The notes under the pieces were generated by a model. That model did no database searches. It was not told where the DNA came from and was given only the letters and a program-made list of their open reading frames with translations. DNA of 64,000 bases from Sabellastarte sp. h YS-2021 (lineage: Eukaryota > Annelida > Polychaeta > Sabellida > Sabellidae): positions 42,262,241 to 42,326,240 of the forward strand of contig OZ024939.1 in assembly GCA_964017235.1 (NCBI GenBank). The letters are read 5' to 3'. This document shows, in pieces, positions 11,701 through 23,700 of this stretch. Position numbers and translations under genes: made by a program. Each line of letters begins with the position of its first letter. Within the stretch, counting starts at the first letter, position 1.

Positions 11701-14700
11701 ATTAGGTGCCATACGAAAGGAATTGTCAAATCGAATCGGTTCAATTGATGAAAAAACACATTCGGTAAGTAGAACAAAGAAATCCAAGTCACTGACTAAG
11801 TCTAAGAGTTTGGGTGATGAAAAGATTGAGGAGAAAAAGAGACAAGAAGTCCCAGTCTCAGAGGTCCAGAGCTCCATAAGAACACAAGTGCAGCAGGAAC
11901 CTGTAGAGCAGCTGAAACTTTTAGAAGGTATACAAGAAATACGACAACATTTTCCAAATCCTGATATACTTAAAGGTAGGAATCACGCTGATTCAGCACC
12001 ACAGAAAATCAAAGATATAGACCAACAATTTCTCAGTACTCAAGAAATACCAGGAACAAAACAAGCTCCACCTAGCAAACTCGAAGATGTAGTTAGTCCA
12101 GTCCAAAAGTCTGCAGCAAGTGTCACTCCACAACAAGATACAAGGAATGTTCGACAAGATAGCAGACCCTTCTCTCCAGCTGGAAATACTACAACAAAAC
12201 CTGTAACATCTCCGCTACATATGACAACAAAAGCTTCTTCAATGCATCAACCACAGATGGGTATTAATTACAACCCTTTGATAAAATCACCATCTCCACA
12301 AGTAACAAGTGTCACAACCATTTCAACTTCAACAAGTATCTCGACAAAAGTACCCTCAACTTCTGCAGTTGTTACAGAAGCTACAACAATAACATCATCA
12401 GTGGTTAACACACAAAATGTGTCAACAACAACAACTAGCACTGTTACCACTTCACATACCACTGGGTCAAAGGCAAGTTCTGTAATCAGCAGTTCTACTA
12501 TGACAAAACCAGTAACACACTTACCAGCATCTACTTTAAGTGTATCAGATGGTTCTTTGATTCAGCGCAGAAGCAAATCGCCTGATGCAGAGACCCATGG
12601 GGCTTTGTCATTGGTGAAAGCAATACAGTCAAGGTTAACTGGTAAGAGCACTGGACGGAAATCCCCAAGACCTCCTGATGTACTATCCAAAAATGTTGAT
12701 ATTCCTGACACCAAAATGGCACAAGATGCCATTAAAGATGTCAAAATAGATGATGAAATCAATAAAGTCCCCATGCCACCTGATGCTATTCTGACCGATA
12801 TTAAAATTGACTCTAGACAAAAACCCGTCATGAGTCAAACTGAAGTTGATACAAGTGTTACTGTGGAAACAAAAAGTACAATCAAGAAGAATAATATACC
12901 AGATACCAAGGCTGATGCTGTTGATATGAAACAAGATCTCTCTCCCAAACCTGCTATTTCTCCTTCACCGTTATCATCTGTGAATTCAAATTTAGTTTAT
13001 CAAGGAACTGTGTTTAATTCAACCAAGGATTTACTTTCCCACCAGCTGCAACAAATTGCACCTTCATCCAATCTAGGGAGAATGGATTCTCCAGACTTCA
13101 AGCCAATGTCAGAAAAACTTGATCAGGCATTGGATAAGCACAGTCATCTGGATTTGTATGAACGAAAACATGCTCTTTCTTCACATAAACCAGTGGCAAA
13201 GACTCCAAAGGCACCAGAATTTGGGATATCATATTTAAAGAAAGCACCAACCACAGAGAAAATTAATGAAGATCTTGGACGATTTGATGAAGATGGTATA
13301 TATCCACAAGTAATGCTAATTGAAACACCAAAAACTGCAAACCCAACACCTTCCCCTAAAGCGCCTCGACAACCGAGTAGCAGCCAAGTAATACAGCCAA
13401 CTTTGTCATCAGAAAATGTGTTTCAATTTCCCCCTCCACATGAAAGAGAACACACCAAAGACTTTACTCAGATGGCTGAAGATCAAAACAGGCAGAAGAA
13501 AGAAGATGAAATGCGAAGAAGGGAACTTTACCGAGATGATTCGTTTGTAAGAGACTCTTCACCAGAGTACTCCCCAATCCCTCTTCCAAAGGACTCTGTC
13601 ATCTTGAGAAATAAACATCAATGCTTGGAGAGGAGAGGCTCAACCAGCTCAGAATCTGATGTGACTGTGGCCTCTCAGAGTTCCAGATCTCCCAGACTGT
13701 CACCCAGGACCATGAGAAAACAAGCACAAGCACAGAAGATGAGATCAGTTTCCAACAGAGGGTCAACTTCTTCTGGTATAGGTGGAGACCTCTTGAACAT
13801 TCCTTCTGCCAGGTAATGAACAGTGTTTCTGTCAGTTTTTAATGATTTTTGGTATGACATCTAAAGTATTGTAAAGTTGTCTCACTGGATTGGCTGGGTG
13901 CCAATTCATTCATCCATTGAACTTAGCTAAGGTGTTTACAACCTGTCCACAGTATTTCATTGCACAAATGAGATTGTACAATTGCTAATTCCTTCTAAGT
14001 TTTTACATCTTAATATACAGGGGTGTTTGTATGAGTACATTATGAATAAACACGTGTCTTACAAAAATTGTTGATGCAGGTATGCACTGCTATAGCTACT
14101 GTTTCTATTTGTTTAATTGGTTGATTGATTCATTTATTTAATCGTTTATTCATCACAGGGTTGTAAAGAGAATGGTGAACTAGTTTGCATATATAAAAAG
14201 GTGTTTTAACAACAATACTTTAACATAGATTTTGTCAACACGTCTAATATAATTTTTGATAAAATATAGCTGTAAAAACTGAGAAATAAAAGATAAAAAC
14301 TAGTCAATAAATAAACAGGGGGAAGCACTATGTTTAGAGCATAGAGACTAGAAGTAACAGTTAATTAATCGCATAGTATCATTAGTTGTTTTCTTTTCCA
14401 AGACGAGGTAGATAGTTTTGCAAACCTTCCACCAGGGACTAAACATAGTCTTAGAAACTGGGCAGAATGAATATATCTTGACATTTCCGTTTTATGGGTA
14501 TCTACTGGAAGAGTGACGCCAAATTTGACAGAAAATACCATTGTCAGAGTCGTTACTACAGTTTATAATGCAAGAGGATAATATAAAGAATAGCAGAAAG
14601 AATTCATAGTCATCAATTTCAAACTTCAGCAAGTCACAATTTGATACATTCTTTTGGGGAGTAAAATTGATTTGCGTTGTCTAAACCAGGGTCCCATGTT

Positions 14701-17700
14701 TCTGATTAAATAAATGTAAGATACTCTTTGATATTTATAACTTTGTTCCTTTTCGACTCAGCTTTCCCGTGAGACAATTTCAATCAAAATTTAAAGACAT
14801 CCATCTTCACTAAATTGTGACAGCAGCACACGTTTTCTCACTTTGCACCTTGTGCGTGTGTAACATAAATTATAGAAACAACTTGCTCAATATTGGAATA
14901 AAAACGTAAAAACCAGATATGTTGTAATTTACATTATGTTTAGTACAAAAGTTATGGATCTTTTCTACCCAGGAGAATATTGCTTTTTATGAAGTAGGCT
15001 TCTGTGGCTTTGCTTCCCAGCTCTGGTCTTGACTAAGTAAAAGTATCTACACTTCTCAACAATATATAGATACATACCTGTCTGGATGATCTCGTAACCC
15101 TTCTTTAGCTCACAAATTTACATGGTAAAATGTGTGCATTCTCACAATCTCTGACCATATTCTATGGTTCTACAAAGTATCTGGGCTCAATTTGAATTTT
15201 GATTGGATTTAACCTGTACAACTGGAAACAAGACATGTTGCTGACGCCATCAAGTTCTTTCTGCACTGTATGACTTCATGATATTATTAAATGTAGTTAT
15301 AATTTGTGTTACTTTGCAGTATTTATTTATTTATTATATCATACACATGGTATACTAACATAGTGGGTGAAGAAAGAACAACATTACAAAAAAAACCCCC
15401 AAAAAACTACACTACACTATGTACAATATGAAACTACACTTAATCACACAGACATTATTTAACAGGTACACAGGTATTCTAACATGTGGTTAATCTCCTC
15501 ATAGTTGAATTTAGTGTGATTACTCTCTTTGATGCTTATGAAGTCTCTGATATTGCCACATATACTACTTTCTCATCGGCATTAGTCTTACTATGCTCAT
15601 AGTTATTAATTAATTTTTTAAAATTTACTAGGTCTTTCAGGAACAAGTGCCTGACTACTGTTTAGTTCCTGTGAAGGAAGGAATTTAGTATTTAATAATA
15701 TATAAAGTATTTAGTATAATAGTATTTCATCCTATGAACAATTTTAGCACAAGGTAAACAAAGTTATTAAATTTAGGACAAAGCAGCTTTGAAGATTATG
15801 AAGAGACTATATGCTTAAAGAGGCCTTGCATTTGACACTGAAACATGACCAACCAGTTTGCGTTTCTTCCTTCCACTGTACTGCCAAAATTGTCTGTTAT
15901 AACATCATGTATATGACATGTAGAAAATCTAATCAAATCTTCAGCCACAATAGGAGTCTTGTCTTCCAGTAAAGGCTAGTAAAACTCCCATCTTGCTGGT
16001 ACAGTTGCAGACAGCTGAATATCCCTAGTAAAAATAAGGATGATGATTCTCCCAGGAGTTTTGTAGTAGCAGTTATCTCCCACTCTCTCTCCCTCCCTTG
16101 AGTAAGTGTACATATACATAATAATAAAAACTATGCTAATAATAACTGACAGTGGAACAAGATTAATAGCTATGGGTGGCCTCCATATAGTATTAACACT
16201 TGGGCTAATATTGTTCAGGTCAAATCTTGGATAAGGCTCTGAGGGAGAATTGTAAATGATGGTCTGAAGGAATAAGTTCAAGATATGGATATTAGTTCTT
16301 GTAAATGGGGACAGTTTTTCCCTCTTTTGAATATCATATCATGTTTTCAATAAAATATATGAGCTTTTGGTGTTAAATATATGAGCATTGTTGAGCAAAA
16401 TTTGAGGAAACAGCATAAAAAGAGTCACAAGTTCAAACACTATGGGTAATGTGTAAGTATATTGACGTTCTCATGATAATTTCCATGATTGTAGATAATA
16501 AACAGATCTTTAACATTTCAAATAATGATATCTAATAAACTAGTCAGCCATACAACAACAACAAAAATCTATTATACCATTGGTCAAGCTAATTTTCTCA
16601 TAAATTTTGTATTTTTACTTTGTTTTCAGATTTCGTTCTCTTTATTAATAATGTGGAAAAAAAATATTGTGAATTGACAGAACGTGCATAATTAACAATC
16701 AGAAACTGTAGTCAATTTCAACAGATTTTGTCAAAGCATTCTTTTACATAGGGTGTCATCATAATGAATTTTTCTGTTTACCTTTATATTTAAAACTTAT
16801 GACAAAATCAAAAGAAAGGAATCTGTGCACATGTGACTAAATATATGTGAAAGAATAAGTTAAACATACTCATCTAATTACCAAACACGAAATTAGCAAA
16901 ACAAAAGTCCAGCAGGTACAACATTTGTTTTCCAGCTCGGCTAAAGATGGCTTTCATATGCAGAGTAGGAATTCTAAAACCTCTCCAAGAGGTTCAACCA
17001 CTTCCCTGCCACAAACCTCAAGACATATCAGTGGTTCCAGAGAACGATTATTTACAACACCCCCAGGAACTCCTCAAAACCAGTTTTCAAAGAAGTCACA
17101 AACTTTACCTGGTGGGGTACTGGGCAGGACTTCATCTGCTGATACAGTGGCAATTTCACAGCGCCAGGATAATACAACAGGTGGGAATATTAAAACATGA
17201 ATACATTGTAAACTTAGTATTTAATTGCCGAGATATAAATTGATTTGTTCAACCTATGATGAAAACAAGTTCATATATTGATATTGGAATACAGATACTA
17301 GTATGTTATGTATCAGCTCAATATTCCTCTTGTTATTAAAAAAAGTCATATCTTTTTATGGGTCAGAAATAAATGGTAACAAAATACAGTGATACATTCT
17401 ATTGGTTTTCTTGACTATGAATGATTGAGAAGAAAATCAACACCAGCTCTTCCTGCTTTTAATATAATTATTGTCTCATTCAGTTTTGGCATCTGACAGT
17501 AGCACAAGTTCAAAACGAGGTGATGGCAGGAGACGTTTTCGTAAGCGTGATGCACCAGTGCAGTCAGATCCATCTACTTCTGCATCAAATGTTATCCAAA
17601 CTCAGACAGAATCACAAAACATTGTAACAAACGAGCGAAAACAACACATTCATCAAGATGTCCATCCTATTGTGCCATTAAAAGGACAGGTGGAACAAAA

Positions 17701-20700
17701 TCATAGAGCTATGGATAACTTCGACACACATACAGGTTTGTAACTTTTACCAGCTTTGTAGTAGTAAAAGCGGTTTGCGTTGTTTAAAGGTAATAAATGG
17801 CACCCATAAAATACACAGTAGGCTCAGTATTGGAGAGCATGAAAAACATGCAATTTTAACCACGTTTTCCCTTCATATCAGGTTTTATGCATTTTTAACT
17901 GTTTACTCAGACTTATATGTTAAAAACAAATCAAGTTTAGTGTCTGTCTCGAATTTCTAATAATTTCAATACATTAAATACATTAAACAGAAAAACGATC
18001 CTCGGTTCTTTTTGCCCTAACATTTTAGTATTTTATTCTTCTTTTTTATTATTTAACAAATAATGTGTGCTCATACAATGTATTTTCTTTAGAAATTGAA
18101 ATTTATATGGCGTCATAAAAATAATTATTTCGGGATGTTTCTCGGCGAATGGTGTTTAGGTTTAGCATTAGCGCCTCCTTTCGGTATTTGATCATAAGGT
18201 GAAGGCCATTGCGGTTGTAAACAAAAACAACTGTCAAAACAGGTGAATGTGTATGGTATGTTGAAGTGAGATATTGACAATGGATTTAAGATAAATTCTA
18301 ACAACATATATCTTGAATGTTAAATATATTGGTTTGTCTAAGGTTTAGGGCAGATTTGGCGGTTTCATATTTGCAAGTTCGATAAATAAATGTTGGTTTT
18401 TTTTTTTGTCCAGTTTTTGGATATCCTCATCCATGTACTGTACCAAAATCCGGTCCGTTTCACATTCCAGTCTGAGTGGTTTAATGTCAGATTTATGAAT
18501 GTTTGTTGTTCAAAAATGTCGATAAAGGCTTTATATCTTTTAAATGTAAATGTGAGATTTTGTGTGTTCTATTTTGTGGGACAAGTGTGTTTAAATCTGC
18601 AAATGTTAATACAAACAAAGGCTGTACAGTATGGTGATCCATTAAGTTACGAATCTGTAGTTGGATTTTTAATGGGTATATTAGAGTAAAAATACTCCTT
18701 TATCTAGCTTTATATAGACCGAGTTTCTGTCCCGTTGCGTATTGCTGTTGATATTTCTGATGGTACGCAATGGCAAGGGACAGAGCTCACATGTACCTGT
18801 TTTCTGGGTATGCATGCAAATCGCGACCAAAACGGCTCGCACCCAACAACTCGCACACACAACTCGCACCCAAAATTGAAGTATTTGCTCTTCAAACAGC
18901 ATTTTTATTTAGGGCATGGCTTGATTTCAATGGTTAAGTAAATTAATCACGTTTGTAGACGAAATGTAGACTGGTTTCCTGGATCTTCTGTTTGTAAAAT
19001 ATGGCTAGAAACCCATCGTGGCTTCATATTTCCTTATGTATAAGCTGCATTTTATTTATAAAATATTGCTAGGAAACCTATTGTTAAACTGTATATATTT
19101 TCGAATAGACGTATGTTAAATATTTAATTAAATTAATCACGTTTGCAGATGAAAAAAACTTTGTCTTGAGTGAGGTTTCAGTAACAATTTATTTCATTGG
19201 TTAATTAAATTAATCACGTTTGCAGACGAATAGTACACTGGTTGCCTGGATCTTCTGTATGTAAAATATGGCTGGAAACCCATCGTATAAGCTGCATAAT
19301 GTATCATTTATTTGTTTTGGGGGTGCGAGTTGTTTTGGTCGCGACTTGCCGGTAATTCGTTTTCTGTGTAAATCTTGAACTGTGGGGAATTATTGCATTC
19401 ACTTTAAAAAGTTATTATTATGTCTATTATAGCTGTATCTAGTTTCCAATACATATGTTGTTAAATTAAACTGCTTTTAGAAGTCAGGAAGTTTTTTGTA
19501 GATAACTATGTAATGTTGAAGGTTTGTTTACATTTTGAAAATTGGTTGAAATATATACATGCCAGTTTGACTGGCATGAAATATAAGTGAACGGCACATT
19601 TACATACCTTAAAGAAACCAAATAACACTTCATATTTGTGGTAATATGTGTACAAATATGCCGTCCAAAATTTACACAGAAAACAGGTACATGTGAACTC
19701 TGTCCCTCGCCATTGTGTCCATCAGTATATCAATAGCAATTGGCGATGGGACAGAAACTCGGTCTAAGCTTTATATAGCTTGTTAGACATGATTACCTCG
19801 GCTCTACTTTTATTGCGTGTACAGGGGGACAGTGATTCGCCCATAAAAACACCAAAATGAGAACAAATATGCAGTGTTGTTTTATAAAGTTGTCAGAATG
19901 AAAAGAGGTTCCTCAAACTGTAAAATGATAGTAGCATCATAATATATATTTTGTGATAAGTACAAATACACCCATAAGACTTGTCCCATGGCAATAAGAT
20001 TAGGGCTGTTGGAAAGTGGACAGCATTTCGCCGATTATTTTACACTGTTCCCAAAAAAGTTACAAAGACTGTTAAACACTTTGCAAACAATAAATAAAGT
20101 TAAAGATCAATTCTTCTCATTGTATTCTAGCATATGATGAAGTTAAAAATAGTATTTATATTGACCCCAGATACAGTTTAGAGAACATACAGCTCTTTGC
20201 ATCAGTCAGATGCAGTTTGTTAGGCATATTTCTCACTGACATATAAACTTTTTTATTCATCTTTATAATCCTGCATGCTGTCGATTCTAAAATCTGAGAA
20301 AAGTATCAAGACATGTTGCTATAAGGCTCCTTCAGTATCAACACAGATGTTAGTTTTAAATGAGGTACAATAGAGATTGGCGAATCGCTGTCCCCCCCCT
20401 GTAGAGCCGTGGCACGACCCCACATAAAACTGGAGATTTGCTTCAAATACAAATCCCTCCAAATGTATTCTTTGTTGTATTCTCCTTCAACATGTAAACA
20501 TAACTGAGTGAAAGACATTGGTATTTAACCATTTTCAACATTTTTTTGAAGATTTTTCCAAAATATTAAAAATGTGGTTTCACTGTAAAAGTTCCAAAAA
20601 AGTTGTCTGAATTTCTGAAATGGCTTATATATCATAATCCTGGTATCCTTACATCAAAATCAATTGATTTCAACTACATAAAGTCAAAGTTAGCCATTTA

Positions 20701-23700
20701 TCTAGTTTAATTCAACAGGAAAGTCTTTGAAGCAAATCTCCAGTTTTATGTGGGGTCGTGCCACGGCTCTACACGCAAGTTAAGTAGAGCCAAGGTAACC
20801 ACATCTAATAGCTTGTAAGTCTGAGAATCTATTCTATTTATAAAATATCATCTGTGAATTTGTAGTATTTGATCTGCAAGCAGCCATTCTTTTTAAATAT
20901 TGTTAGAAAACCTCAGGAAAATCTGTGACCTCATATTTTCTCATGAATATTAATGAGTTAGGTACTCTACTTCCAAGTTCAAGATGCAAGCACCTGTTTT
21001 ACTTACAGACTAGTGTTGGAAAACCCCAGGGAAATCTGTGACATCATATATCCTCTTAAATATCAATAAGTTTGGTGCTGTGCTTGCAAGTCCGTTCTAA
21101 AATACTCCTTTATGTTCATGAAAATTAATGAGTTGGCACTAGCTTACAAGTCAGAGAATTGTGTTCTGTTTATAAAATATTGTTAGATTAAAAAAAATCA
21201 AGTTTTGAATTTGGTTCTGAGTTACACCAATAACTTCTAACCCCTTTTTTACAGTTCCAATAAAAGTCGGATCTGTAACCACTGTGTAAACAATTTATGT
21301 AATTATAATTTTTGATATTTTTGTGGATCAATTTTAGTTTAATTTACGCTGCAATATGAATTAAATTACATTAATATATTATTTTATGAAAAATATTATA
21401 TTACAGCAGTGTAGTAGTTAAATGCTAGGTTTATAGAAGTATTCACATTACCATGAAAACTCCAATGACACAAAAACACATGACCATACAGCTTTTACAT
21501 TTCTCAAGTGAACTCCGATATAATTTCTATGTTTTTCTTGCATGTTTTCCTAGTGAAATTTGTCACAATATGAGATTTTGTGTGTGAGGCAAAGCAGTGC
21601 TTTGAAAACACTACTTTTTTATATCCATGAGGACAAATTTTGACACTTAACATTTTTTGAATCTAATTAAAACTTTATTTTGTAGAAAGTAAAGGTGAAA
21701 ACACACTTAAGGTTTCCTCATTTGATGAGAAGAGTTTTGAAAGTGTAAGTATGCTTTTGAATAAAATAAAGTGATAAAAAATATAAAAATTTATAAAGTA
21801 AATCAGACACATACTTTCCATTTTTTGAGTCATTAATAATGAATTGTAGTGTTCTTGCACGGAGGAGTTATTCTACCTAACTTGTCATATTACATTGCAA
21901 AGGCCTGTCTTAGAATTGACAACATTTAACACACTGTGGTTGTAATGGGCATTTTTATCAAATCAAAATTCAATTTAGCAGTTGGTTAAATCAGTAACTG
22001 AAATGGATGGTAAGAAAAAAAGAAAGAGGTTTGTGTATGGAGACAGTCATAATACTTGCCATTGTCTTTCAGGTTCAAATCAAATAGTGAATATAATTAA
22101 ACATTTTGTATGAAACATTTTACAGATTTTATCTATTGATATTCAGTCCTATCAGTGTCACAGTTTGTCTATTAAAGCTAAGTTTCTTTTTCGTTCAGAC
22201 CCTCGTCTTAAAAATTTTAAAAAGGTTTGAGACAAGTTTGCATTTCTGTCTTGTAGAAAAACCTACCAGATAGTCAAGCTACACCAGTAATAATCCTGCA
22301 AGCTGAACCCGTGATACATGAACTGACCTACATACCAGCACTCACTGCAGAACCAATTGTACAAGAAATCCAGTACAAACCAATTTTGTCTGCATTTGAT
22401 GCTTCACCTGCTAAAGATGAGAGCCAAAATACAGCCCTTTCTGAAGCCAATCATTTTTTATTGCATAGGAGTGCAGATTCCTCACAAGTGAAATACAAAG
22501 ATTCTAAAGATCAAGACAGCAGGCAGTACCATCCGAGACCTGCACTCCTAAAACAAAGCAATGTAGCTGAACCAAAGCCTGCAAAGGTTACAGCTCAATG
22601 TGCTAAGCCTCTGGAAACTACAGAGGAAAAGGTTCTGTCTGAAGAACCGTCTGATGAGAAATCAAGAAACATTGTGGCAAAACAGAAAGGTGAAAAGGGA
22701 CCACCATTGACTTTTGACAGGGATCAAGTTAAGTTAGAATCTGATGCTGAATTGAAAAGCAATAGAAAGGAGCTCGATTCAGCAATTGAAACTTTAGATG
22801 CTTTAACCAAGGATCTTGAAGAACGTCAGCAAAACCCCAAGGAAGTTAAACCCACAAGTGAAGTAGGTGATAAGTATAATAAGGCAGGAAAGAAACCTGT
22901 AACTGATGTAACTGCTGCACTATCTATTTTAAGACAGAATAGTCTTGCAGAGAAGCAGATTGGAGTGGATCGTGGCAGTAGAAGTATTGGCTTTCGTCCT
23001 TCACCTCTACAATTATCTAGTGTGTCATCAGGCAGTCAGGTAGCCAAAGCCTCTGAGAGTGAAATCTTGTCCCCACCAGTTGTGATAACCAGTAAAGTAG
23101 TATCTGAATCTCACGATAAAGAGAAAACACAGAGTAGGCCTAAGTCTGAAGAAAGGCCTGTGGTAATGCGAAGGGGTGGTCAAGGAGAAATATCACCTTC
23201 CAGACCAAAGTCTGTAGTAGCAGGAGCTGGACTTATTCAAAGATCAAAAGCTCAAGAAAAAGCTACAACACAAACTGTTGGTGCATGTTTTCATGCACAG
23301 CCTTCAAAAGGTTCAGATATATCAAAACAAGATAATACACTAAGCAAGACTATACCTGGAGATATCAGAAGAGAAAGTGAGACCAAGGAAAAGTTGGACT
23401 TTAAGTCATCTGGTCAAAATGTCCAGAGAGGCCAGACTTCATCACTGCAAATTTCTGACCATAAATTAACAGTTAAGGATAAACAAGAGCAGAAGTCTCC
23501 ACCAGGGCATCCAGAACCCAAGAGGCAACAGAGTAGTTATCTCAAGAAAAATATAGAAGAGCAAGTACATAAGAACCAATTAGAAAAGCAGAAACTAATA
23601 GAGGAAAAAGTTCAGGAGGAAGAACACTTAAACAGGCAGAAAGAAGAAATCCAAAAGCAACAAAAGGAAAAAAATTTGAAGATAAAGGAGAAAACACAAG

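Larger units (their letters stand above)
17736..21685 (+). other. Intron E-F
   Basis: It carries the tandem pair of inverted-repeat transposons at 18715-20807 (listed separately). 17736-18705 and 20817-21685 are AT-rich. In the latter, stretches such as GAAAACCTCAGGAAAATCTGTGAC and a related copy near 21017 form a weak local direct repeat. Confidence 0.7.

Noticed and set aside
11494-11877. Antisense open frame of 127 codons inside exon C
   Set aside because: A reverse shadow of the K/E/S-rich coding sequence, which gives few stops on the other strand.
18681-18941. Short open frames on both strands near the left arm of element 1
   Set aside because: They are contained in the inverted-repeat transposon arms and have no counterpart in a transposase.
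22311-22313. ATG at 22311 as start of a separate gene
   Set aside because: The frame is open back to a good acceptor at 22256, where exon F joins in phase.
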